From positions 1-45,148 of the forward strand of contig JAGOPK010000006.1 in assembly GCA_017992055.1 (NCBI GenBank): a stretch of DNA of 45,148 nucleotides, written 5' to 3'. The notes beneath the pieces were generated by a model. It worked only from the letters and a program-made list of their open reading frames with translations, made no database searches and was not told where the DNA came from. The translations under genes were made by a program, and so were the position numbers. This document shows, one piece after another, positions 38,456-45,148 of the stretch (its first letter is position 1; every line of letters starts with the position of its first letter). The DNA comes from Burkholderiaceae bacterium. GTDB lineage: Bacteria > Pseudomonadota > Gammaproteobacteria > Burkholderiales > Burkholderiaceae_C.

Positions 38456-40093
38456 ATGGATCATCTGATGATCCAGATTCATGACACACTGCAGGCCCCG
38501 CCACCGCCAGCAGCACCCCCCTTGCGCCTGACCAAGACCAAGCTCGTGGCCGCACGCCAATGCCCGCGCCGGCTGTGGCTGATGCTGCACCGCCCGGTGA
38601 TCGAATCGCTGCCGGCCGGCCGCGAGCGGGTCATCGCCGAGGGCCACCGAGTCGGCGCGCTGGCGCGCCGCCTTGCCGAGCAGCAGACCGGCCTGGCCGG
38701 CGAGCTGATCGATGTGCAGGACGGCTGGGAGACGGGCCTGGCGCGCTGCCGCGAGCGCCTGGCCGGCGACGGGCCGGTGCTGCTGTTCGAGGCGCCGTTT
38801 GCGGTGGATGCCGGGCCTGACGGCCACGCCGGCCTGGCCGTGATCGCCGACATCGTGCACCACGATCAGCAGGGCCGGCTGCACCTGATCGAGGTCAAGT
38901 CGTCCACGCGGCTGGCCGGCAAGCCCTATGCCGAGGATGCGGCGGTGCAGGCCTGGGCCATGGCGGCGGCCGGCCAGGCGCCGCAGCAGGTGGTCATCCG
39001 CCTGATCGACCGCAGCTTCGCCTACGCCGGCGATGGCGACTACAGCGGCCTGCTGCGCGACGAGGACGTCAGCGACACGGTGGCCGCGCTGCAGCCCCAG
39101 GTGGCGCAGTGGCTGGCCGATGGCGCGGCCATCGCCGAGGGCGGCGAGCCGGCCATCCGGCCCGGCGCGCACTGCCTGCGGCCCTATCCTTGCGGCTTTC
39201 GCGGCCACTGCGACGCCGCCGATGCCGCGCTGCACGGCCCGCCGCCGACGCAGCCGGTGGCCTGGCTCACCGGCGGCCGCAACCTGGGCAAGCTGACGGC
39301 CGGCGAACGCGCGCAGATCACCGAAGCCGGCTGGACCGATCTGGGCCAGCTGCCGCCGGACTTTCCCGCCGATGGCCGGGCGCGTGCCACGCTGGCGGCC
39401 CTGCGCAGCGGCCGGCCCTGGGTCTCGCCGGGCCTGCGCGAGGCGCTGCGGGCCTTGCCCTGGCCGCGCTGGCATCTGGACTTCGAGACCATTGGCCTGG
39501 CCATTCCGCGCTGGGCCGGCGCGCATCCCTTCGATGCGCTGCCGTTCCAGTGGAGCTGCCATGTCGAGCAGGCCGATGGCCGGGTGGAGCACCATGCTTT
39601 TCTGGATCTGAGCGGCGACGACCCGCGCCCGGCCTGCGCCCGGGCGCTGGCCGGGCTGCTGGCGCCACTGGCCGCCGGCCAGGCCGGCTGCGTGCTGGCC
39701 TGGAATGCCGACTTCGAGCGCCAGCAGCTGTCTGCGCTCCTGGCCCAGGGGCAGTCGACCGCCGCGCCGCTGCGGGCGGCGATCCAGCGCCTGCACGACC
39801 TGCTGCCCATCGTGCGCCAGCACTGGTATCACCCGGCGCAGCAGGCCAGCTACAGCCTGAAGGCGGTGCTGCCGGCGGTGGCGCCCGAACTGGACCATGC
39901 CGACCTGGACGAGGTGCAGCACGGCGAGGCCGCCCAGGCCGCCTGGCTGGAAGCGGTGGACGAGGCCACGCCGCCGGCGCGCCGCGAGCAGCTGCGCCAG
40001 CGCCTGCTGGCCTATTGCGAGCGCGACACCTGGGCCATGGTGGTGCTGAGCCGGCGCCTGGCCGAGTGGCCCACGGACGAGGAGGTTCAATGA
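38456..40093 (+). CDS. DUF2779-type protein: Cas4-like plus DEDDy exonuclease domains
   Basis: A 545-residue protein. C36 (QCPRRLWL) with the cluster C240, C246 and C252 (HCLRPYPCGFRGHC) can hold an iron-sulfur cluster as in Cas4/AddB. D132 and E146-V-K148 form a PD-(D/E)xK-like active site. Residues 340-530 form an RNase H-like DEDDy exonuclease: D342-x-E344 (LDFET), D419 (AWNADFER), D448 and Y520-x3-D524 (YCERD). Such a double nuclease could trim DNA or RNA. The start is uncertain between ATG 38456 and 38468, since the palindrome overlaps the first codons. It is followed by the WYL gene with a 4-bp overlap. Confidence 0.82.
   Translation: MDHLMIQIHDTLQAPPPPAAPPLRLTKTKLVAARQCPRRLWLMLHRPVIESLPAGRERVIAEGHRVGALARRLAEQQTGLAGELIDVQDGWETGLARCRERLAGDGPVLLFEAPFAVDAGPDGHAGLAVIADIVHHDQQGRLHLIEVKSSTRLAGKPYAEDAAVQAWAMAAAGQAPQQVVIRLIDRSFAYAGDGDYSGLLRDEDVSDTVAALQPQVAQWLADGAAIAEGGEPAIRPGAHCLRPYPCGFRGHCDAADAALHGPPPTQPVAWLTGGRNLGKLTAGERAQITEAGWTDLGQLPPDFPADGRARATLAALRSGRPWVSPGLREALRALPWPRWHLDFETIGLAIPRWAGAHPFDALPFQWSCHVEQADGRVEHHAFLDLSGDDPRPACARALAGLLAPLAAGQAGCVLAWNADFERQQLSALLAQGQSTAAPLRAAIQRLHDLLPIVRQHWYHPAQQASYSLKAVLPAVAPELDHADLDEVQHGEAAQAAWLEAVDEATPPARREQLRQRLLAYCERDTWAMVVLSRRLAEWPTDEEVQ
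38457..38475. promoter_or_regulatory. Perfect palindrome at the start of the nuclease gene
   Basis: TGGATCATC-T-GATGATCCA: 9-bp arms with a 1-base spacer, overlapping the start codon and the expected early transcribed region. Together with the GATCA/TGATC repeat upstream it is the best candidate operator for the WYL regulator encoded in the same operon. Confidence 0.6.
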
Positions 40094-41103
40094 GCAAGAC
40101 GGCCAGGCTGTACAAAATCGAGATGCTGATCCGCAGCCGCGGCCATGTCAGCTTCCAGGCCCTGCTCGATGAGCTGGAGGTGTCGTCGGCCACGCTCAAG
40201 CGCGACCTGGCCTGCCTGCGCGACGAACTGGGCGCGCCCATCGAATACGACGCCGCGCTCAATGGCTACAAGTTCGGCAGCGCCGGCTTTGGCCTGCGTG
40301 GCGCGCAGCGCCATGAGCTGCCGGGCCTGTGGTTCAGCGAGCGTGAGCTGTATTCGCTGCTGATGGCGCATCAGCTGCTGTCGGGCCTGGACACCGAGGG
40401 CCTGCTCAGCCGCCATCTGCAGCCGCTGCTGGAGCGCATCCACGACCTGCTGGGCCCGGGCGACGAGTCGGCGGCCAAGGTGCTGATGAAGCGCGTCAAG
40501 ATCATCAGCGCGCTGCGCCGGCCGGTGCCGGCGGCCTGCTTCGAGCGCGTGGGCGAGGCCCTGGTGCGCCGCCAGCGCCTGCACATGCGCTACCTCACGC
40601 GCACCCGCGGCGAGGTCAGCGAGCGCCAGGTCAGCCCGCAGCGCCTGGTGCACTACAAGAACACCTGGTATCTGGACGCCTGGTGCCACAGCCGCGACAA
40701 GCTGCTGCGCTTTGCGCTGGATGCGGTGCAGGAGGCCCAGGTGCTGGAGGCCCGCGCCAAGGACGTGGCCATGCGCCAGGTCGAGGCCGAGATGGACTCG
40801 GGCTACGGCATCTATGCCGGCGGCACGCGCCGCCTGGCCGTGCTGCTGTTCAGCCCCCAGGCCGCGGCCTGGATACGCCACGAGGAATGGCATCCCGAAC
40901 AGCAGGGCGAGTTGCTGGCCGACGGCAGCTGGCAGCTGACCCTGCCCTATGTGGACGAGACCGAGCTGGTGATGGACCTGCTGCGCCAGGGCGAGCAGGT
41001 GCGGGTGCTGGCGCCGGACAGCCTGCGCGAGGCGGTGCGGCGCAGGTTGGCGGCGGCGCTGCAGGCCTATGCGCAGGCAGATGCCCAGGACGGTCGGGGA
41101 TAG
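40090..41103 (+). CDS. WYL-domain transcriptional regulator
   Basis: A 337-residue regulator. Residues 5-60 are a DeoR/HTH_11-type winged helix (VSFQALLDELEVSSATLKRD). The WYL domain (about 140-225) carries the name motif N-T-W193-Y194-L195-D, and a WCX-like C-terminal extension follows. WYL proteins sense ligands, often nucleotides, and control defence or DNA-damage genes (BrxR and CapW are known examples). GGAGG precedes the ATG, which overlaps the nuclease stop. It probably autoregulates the operon through the inverted repeats at 38380-38475. Confidence 0.88.
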   Translation: MSKTARLYKIEMLIRSRGHVSFQALLDELEVSSATLKRDLACLRDELGAPIEYDAALNGYKFGSAGFGLRGAQRHELPGLWFSERELYSLLMAHQLLSGLDTEGLLSRHLQPLLERIHDLLGPGDESAAKVLMKRVKIISALRRPVPAACFERVGEALVRRQRLHMRYLTRTRGEVSERQVSPQRLVHYKNTWYLDAWCHSRDKLLRFALDAVQEAQVLEARAKDVAMRQVEAEMDSGYGIYAGGTRRLAVLLFSPQAAAWIRHEEWHPEQQGELLADGSWQLTLPYVDETELVMDLLRQGEQVRVLAPDSLREAVRRRLAAALQAYAQADAQDGRG

Positions 41104-41155
41104 CACACCGGCCGGAGTTCGGTCTGCACTTTGGCGGCGGCAGTCGCCTTTCGCC

Positions 41156-42565
41156 CTAACCCAGCTTGGACGCGTCCCGAATCGTATAGGACAGGCCGTG
41201 CCGCATGCAGGTCGCACAGAACGGATGCCTGTACTTGGCGGCTTCCAGCTCGGCATGCGGCGTGTCGACAAAGTCCAGGCCCAGCATATTGGGCTGGTCG
41301 TAGACATTGCAGCACAGCGCCACGGTGCCGTCGTGGTTGATGACGGTCTGGTTGAACCGCAGTTCGCAATCGTGTCGCGTGCTGCGGGCGGCTGCGATGC
41401 GCGGCAGGTAGACCTGGGGCGGCTCGATCAGCATCGACACGATGGGGTCGGGACTCCCGCGTCCCTCCAGCAGGTCCACCAGCCGTTCGAGCGGCTGGTA
41501 GAAGGCGGCGATCGGGTGGTGCTCGAAGCCCAGCTCGTCGCACAGCGCCCGCACGGCGGGAATGTCGGCCTCGCCGCCCTTGTACAGGTGATGGCCCACC
41601 CAGACCCGGGTCGTGGCCCGTGCCTCGTCCAGCAGGCGGCGCAGCAGGCGCATGTTGGACTTCACCAGCACCAGGTCGCCGCGCTGGTGCGTGATGGCGT
41701 AGCGCTCGGGCGTGAAGCCGGACAGCGAGATCTTCAGGTCGTCGGGGTTGGCCTGCGCCAGTTCGCGCAGGCCCCGGGTGACGTTGAGGTTGGTCGACAG
41801 ATGGCAGGGAAGGCCGCGCTGCTTGACGGCGCGCACCAGCGCTCCCAGCGCCGGGTGCAGCAAGGGCTCGCCCCAGTTGAACAGCCAGATCGCCGGCCGA
41901 GCGGCCACCGCTTCGGCCATGATCTTGTCGAGGATGCGCTCGAACAGGTCCAGCGCCATGTGGCCTCGGGGCCGCTGCGCCGCCGGGAAGTTGCCGACCG
42001 GACAGGTCGGGCAACGCAGGTTGCAGGTGCCGACCACGTCGATCGCATAGACGTAGGTGTCCGATTCCCGCGGCGCGTAGCGCAGCAGCGCGCGCCCCTG
42101 CAGCGGGTCAAGGACCTCGGGAGCCAGGTGGTCGCGCGGCTGGATGCGGTGCAGCGCGTCGCGCAGGGCGGGCGCCAGCGTCGTGCCGGGGGGCGCATGG
42201 GTTGCAGCCCGCCCCAGCCACAGCCGGGCGTCCTCCCACAGGCCCATGTGGTACAGCACCATGCCGATCTCGGGCAGGCTCTGCAGCCAGCCATCGTTGT
42301 TGCCATCCTCGGCCCAGGCCTGCTCCAGCAGCGGCAAGGCCCGGGCCGTCGACCGCTGGTGCAGGCGGATCATGCCGAGGTTGTGGCGCAGCGACGGCTG
42401 GCGCGGGTCTGCGGCCAGGAGTTGTTCATAGGCCTCCGAGGCGGCCCCCAAGTCTCCCGCCTGATGCAGGGCAAGGGCCTGTTCCAGCCCGGTCGCTTGC
42501 ACCGGACGGTCGTCCGTGGGGCGCGCTGAGGGCATCGGCCCAGGAGCCTGCGCCGGCTGGCTCAT
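41156..42565 (-). CDS. TPR-radical SAM enzyme with SPASM-like C-terminus
   Basis: A 469-residue enzyme. Residues 25-145 are TPR-like helices. The radical SAM core (about 170-350) has C181-x3-C185-x2-C188 (GTCNLRCPTCPVGN) and WGEP. The C-terminus holds C400, C418, C419, C450 and C453, resembling a SPASM auxiliary cluster (CELRFNQTVINHDGTVALCC). Such enzymes modify peptides or proteins after translation. The ATG overlaps the stop of the glycosyltransferase gene, and both lie in one operon with a PEP-CTERM protein, which is a plausible substrate. The TPR part could bind that substrate. Confidence 0.85.
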   Translation of the reverse strand: MSQPAQAPGPMPSARPTDDRPVQATGLEQALALHQAGDLGAASEAYEQLLAADPRQPSLRHNLGMIRLHQRSTARALPLLEQAWAEDGNNDGWLQSLPEIGMVLYHMGLWEDARLWLGRAATHAPPGTTLAPALRDALHRIQPRDHLAPEVLDPLQGRALLRYAPRESDTYVYAIDVVGTCNLRCPTCPVGNFPAAQRPRGHMALDLFERILDKIMAEAVAARPAIWLFNWGEPLLHPALGALVRAVKQRGLPCHLSTNLNVTRGLRELAQANPDDLKISLSGFTPERYAITHQRGDLVLVKSNMRLLRRLLDEARATTRVWVGHHLYKGGEADIPAVRALCDELGFEHHPIAAFYQPLERLVDLLEGRGSPDPIVSMLIEPPQVYLPRIAAARSTRHDCELRFNQTVINHDGTVALCCNVYDQPNMLGLDFVDTPHAELEAAKYRHPFCATCMRHGLSYTIRDASKLG

Positions 42566-44373
42566 GCAGATGCTGCCCGGCGACGGGCCTCCAGCCGGCG
42601 TTGAAAGATCGCCTCCAGCTCGGCGGCCAGGTTCCTTCCATCGCACAGCGGACTGGTGGCCATGCGATGTCGCAGGCCCGTGGGGCCGTTGTCGCGCAAG
42701 GCCTGGCGTGCTGCGAGGTCTTTTGCCAGGCCTGCCGCCTGCAGGACGTAGTCGCGCGGGCTTGTCGCCATGCCGCGAGCTTGCCCGATGGCCTGCAGCA
42801 CGGCCAGCGACTGGCGCGAGACGGGGCGCTGCCAGGGCAGCGTCACGACCGGCACCCCCATCCACAGCGCCTCCAGCGTGGAGATCAGGCCGCAAAACGG
42901 AAACGGGTCCAGCGCGACGTCGATGTCGCCGTACTCGGCCAGCATGCCGGAATGCGGCGATGCCGGCCGGGGCTGGATGCGCGCGGGGTCGACGCCGCAG
43001 GCCGCGAAACGCCGCTGCGTGTGCGTGACGAAGCCCGGGTCGGCGAAGGTCTTCCACTTCAGCACCAGGCGGCTGCCGGGCACCTCGTTCAGCACAGTCG
43101 ACCACAGCTGCACGACGTCGTCGCTGAACTTGGCCGGATTGTTGAATGAGCCGAAGGTGATGAGCCCGGTGCGGGCCGAGGGTGGTGGCGCCAGGTCCGG
43201 CGCATACGGCGGCGGCGCATAGGCGAAATGGGCGCCCGAGACGCGCTCCAGCGCTTCGGTGTAGCCGGCCTCGCTGCCCGGCGGCGCCTGCGCCGCCCCC
43301 AGCACCACCGCATCGACGGCGGGCACGCCCGTGCTGCCGAAATAGCCCAGCCAGGACAGCTGAACCGGTGCAGGGCGCAGCGCCAGCACGCCCAGCCGGC
43401 CGTGTTCGGTGTGGCCCGACAGATCGACCAGCACGTCGATCCCGGCGGCGCGGATCTGCAGTGCGAGTGCCTCGTCATCCAGGTCGGCGACGGCATGCCA
43501 GTGCTCCGCGGCGGCGCGCAGGCGCTGGTGCATCGGATCGTCGGCGATGTGATGCGGGTGGTGGTCGAAGCAGTGCAGCTCGACGACCCCGCGGTCGTGG
43601 GCTTCGATCACGGGTGCCAGCAGCCACGCCACCGGATGGGCGTACAGGTCGCCACTGAGGTAGCCCAGGCGCAGCCGACCCGCCGCTGCGGTGGGCGCCG
43701 GCCAGGGCGGTGGCGATGGCCAGGCGATCGCTGCATGCAGCGCTGTGCTGCGCAGATCGTCCGCGCCCTGGGTCGGGTCGTACTGGCTGGCCATCAGCAA
43801 GTTGGACCACACCCGGCGGTCGCGTGGTGCGAGGTCGCGGGCGTGTGCCAACGCTGCACGCGCCGCCGCCGCATCGCCCAGGTCCTGCAGTGCCAGGGCC
43901 AGGTTGATCCAGGCCTCGGGCATGCGGGCATCGACCTGCACGGCGTGCCGAAAGCACGCCAGCGCTTCGGTCAGCCGCGCTTGTGCGCGCAAGGCGATTC
44001 CGCGTGCCACCAGGGTGTGTACTGTCCCGGGCGCCAGCCGGTGGGCCTGCGCTTCCGCCTCTTCGGCGCCGGGCAGCTCGCCCAGCTGCCGCAGCGCCAG
44101 CGCCAGATTGGTCCAGGCCGCGGCGAACCCGGGATCGACGGCCAGAGCCTCACGCTGGCGTGCCGCGCCTTCGCGGTGACGCCCCAGTTCCGACAGCAGC
44201 AGTCCATGGTTGGTGAGGACGGCCGCAGCGTCGGGGGCGAGTTGCGCCGCCTGCCGAAGCAGTTCCTCGGCCGCCTTCAGGTGACCGGCGGACCGCAAGA
44301 CGCCGGCCCGTTCGACCAGCCCCGCGACCGCCGGCGCCAGTGCCGGCAGCGCCGTGTCCGCGCAGTGCGTCAA
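42562..44373 (-). CDS. O-GlcNAc transferase-like (OGT/SPINDLY) TPR glycosyltransferase
   Basis: A 603-residue enzyme. Residues about 15-195 form TPR repeats (WTNLALALRQLG, WINLALALQDLG). Residues 220-590 are the OGT catalytic part: RLRLGYLSGDLYAHPV, IDVLVDLSGHTEHGRLG, LSWLGYFGSTGV, LITFGSFNNPAKFSDDV, SRLVLKWKTFAD and LWMGVPVVTLPWQRPVSRQ. It would attach a sugar, probably GlcNAc or a related one, to Ser/Thr of a protein. Translation starts at TTG 44373, overlapping the PEP-CTERM stop (TTGA). Its upstream partner is a Ser/Thr-rich surface protein, an attractive target. Confidence 0.88.
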   Translation of the reverse strand: MTHCADTALPALAPAVAGLVERAGVLRSAGHLKAAEELLRQAAQLAPDAAAVLTNHGLLLSELGRHREGAARQREALAVDPGFAAAWTNLALALRQLGELPGAEEAEAQAHRLAPGTVHTLVARGIALRAQARLTEALACFRHAVQVDARMPEAWINLALALQDLGDAAAARAALAHARDLAPRDRRVWSNLLMASQYDPTQGADDLRSTALHAAIAWPSPPPWPAPTAAAGRLRLGYLSGDLYAHPVAWLLAPVIEAHDRGVVELHCFDHHPHHIADDPMHQRLRAAAEHWHAVADLDDEALALQIRAAGIDVLVDLSGHTEHGRLGVLALRPAPVQLSWLGYFGSTGVPAVDAVVLGAAQAPPGSEAGYTEALERVSGAHFAYAPPPYAPDLAPPPSARTGLITFGSFNNPAKFSDDVVQLWSTVLNEVPGSRLVLKWKTFADPGFVTHTQRRFAACGVDPARIQPRPASPHSGMLAEYGDIDVALDPFPFCGLISTLEALWMGVPVVTLPWQRPVSRQSLAVLQAIGQARGMATSPRDYVLQAAGLAKDLAARQALRDNGPTGLRHRMATSPLCDGRNLAAELEAIFQRRLEARRRAASA

Positions 44374-45148
44374 GCCTGAACAGCGCGGCGGCGACGGCCG
44401 AAAAGGGCGCCCATCAGGCCCAGCCCGGCGAGTCCGAGCATGCCAGCCCCGGGCTCGGGCACCGGCGCGACACCGTTGCTGCCGGTGAAGGTCCAGGTGA
44501 ACTGCTGGCCCGCCGCGCCGAAATCGGCAAACTGGTCGGTCTCCAGCGTCAACGAGAACACGAAGTCGCCCGCCGGAAGGTCCGCGTTGGCGCGCACCGA
44601 CAGGGCCGCGCCAGCACCAGCCGCGAGCGTCATGCCGCTGGTGAATCCCAGCAGGTCAAAGGAGGCCCCGTTCGGGCCGGTCAACGTGAATGAGTGCAGC
44701 GTCAGCGTGGTCAGGCTGGCCGTCGAGGCACTGTCGGTCGATGCATTGCTCACGCCGAAGGCAAAGCTGTCGCCCGGCGCCAGCGAGCCCAAGGCATGCG
44801 TGCCGCCGGTGCCAAAGTCACTGGCCAGCTCGGGCGAGACCACATGCGTGGCATCGCCGGCGAAGCCCGGCGTGACGATGCGGCAGGCGGATGCCGCGCC
44901 GTAGGAGTTGGATCCGGCGACACAGTCCTCGGCGGCCGCCGCGCCGACCACTGCCACGAAGGCGCCCGCATGCGCGGCCGTGGCCGCCGTGGCGGCCGAA
45001 CCGCTCACGTAGTGGCCGACCGGCGCCAAGGTGGCCGCCGAGGCGCCGGCGGTGCTGACGAACGACCCCGGCAGAGCGGCCTGGGCACTGGACTGCCCGG
45101 TCGATGCCACGTAGTAGCCTGGGCTGGCGAGCTTGGCGGCGCTGGCGC
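44370..45148 (-). CDS. PEP-CTERM surface protein with GxYV repeats, cut by the right edge
   Basis: At least 258 residues are visible; the N-terminus lies beyond the right edge. The visible start carries about four repeats of 17-18 residues, with (P/V/A)-G-x-(Y/F)-V followed by a Ser/Thr/Ala/Gly-rich turn. These look like ephrin-receptor/GCC2-GCC3-type repeats without their cysteines. A beta-rich choice-of-anchor-like domain follows, with VSPELASDFGTGGTHALG and DSFAFGVSNASTDS, then the tail VPEPGAGMLGLAGLG and RRRR. It is probably exosortase-anchored. It heads the operon with the OGT and radical SAM genes. Confidence 0.82.
   Translation of the reverse strand, partial: ASAAKLASPGYYVASTGQSSAQAALPGSFVSTAGASAATLAPVGHYVSGSAATAATAAHAGAFVAVVGAAAAEDCVAGSNSYGAASACRIVTPGFAGDATHVVSPELASDFGTGGTHALGSLAPGDSFAFGVSNASTDSASTASLTTLTLHSFTLTGPNGASFDLLGFTSGMTLAAGAGAALSVRANADLPAGDFVFSLTLETDQFADFGAAGQQFTWTFTGSNGVAPVPEPGAGMLGLAGLGLMGALFGRRRRAVQA
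44931..45148 (-). repeat. Protein-level tandem repeats in the PEP-CTERM protein
   Basis: About four degenerate copies of a 17-18 residue unit (SPGYYVASTGQSSAQAAL, then LPGSFVSTAGASAAT, PVGHYVSGSAATAAT, HAGAFVAVVGAA). The DNA copies are diverged; the repetition is clearest in the protein. The array continues past the right edge. Confidence 0.7.

Noticed and set aside
41104-41155. Terminator between the convergent WYL and radical SAM genes
   Set aside because: Only a short GGCG/CGCC stem with TTT is present, too weak to call.
1-45148. CRISPR arrays, rRNA genes, insertion sequences
   Set aside because: No regularly spaced palindromic repeats, rRNA sequence or transposase with terminal inverted repeats was seen on reading both strands. 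A computed search would be needed to exclude degenerate copies.

Overview
The window reads as the chromosome of a GC-rich betaproteobacterium of the order Burkholderiales, probably the Rubrivivax/Leptothrix/Ideonella neighbourhood. This is an inference from very high GC, four proteins with PEP-CTERM sorting tails, and typical betaproteobacterial housekeeping genes (rlmB, upp, thrH, rlhA, TIGR00266). No 16S rRNA or other decisive marker is present.

Region 1 (1-13738) is the right-hand part of an integrated prophage or prophage-derived element, with nearly all genes on the minus strand. It runs leftward from a GTG-initiated tyrosine integrase beside a 49-bp copy of the 3' end of tRNA-Pro(TGG), the attachment site. 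Next come small regulatory genes, an HNH protein, an AlpA-like excisionase/regulator, a replication initiator and a DnaB helicase, then a zinc-motif terminase small subunit and two long virion-type proteins. Many of these genes overlap by 4 bp. No large terminase, portal, protease or capsid gene lies between the small terminase and the virion proteins. The left end is outside the window.

Region 2 (13739-23031) is core chromosome: tRNA-Arg(TCT) on the minus strand, then plus-strand genes for a DUF1624-type membrane protein, a degenerate-receiver/TPR protein and RlmB (linked by 4-bp overlaps). These are followed by uracil phosphoribosyltransferase, an MFS transporter, a TIGR00266 protein, a YVTN beta-propeller overlapping a polysaccharide deacetylase, and a fatty acid hydroxylase-type membrane protein.

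Region 3 (23032-35679) mixes exported and metabolic genes: a PEP-CTERM trypsin-like protease, a second PEP-CTERM protein, a TetR regulator divergent from a possible di-metal protein across a perfect palindrome, RlhA, a PAP2 protein, ThrH, a third PEP-CTERM protein, a molybdopterin oxidoreductase, a quinone reductase, a DegP/HtrA-type protease and a hotdog thioesterase.

Region 4 (35680-45148) is the least explained. It holds three small unrecognised plus-strand genes converging on an unrecognised 408-residue protein. Then comes a divergent promoter region with two inverted repeats in front of a two-gene operon: a Cas4-like/DEDDy double-nuclease protein (DUF2779 type) and a WYL regulator. The right edge holds a translationally coupled minus-strand operon of a repeat-rich PEP-CTERM surface protein, an O-GlcNAc-transferase-like glycosyltransferase and a TPR-radical SAM/SPASM-like enzyme. 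The last two modules are the best candidates for undescribed systems: a self-regulated nuclease module and a dedicated surface-protein modification operon.
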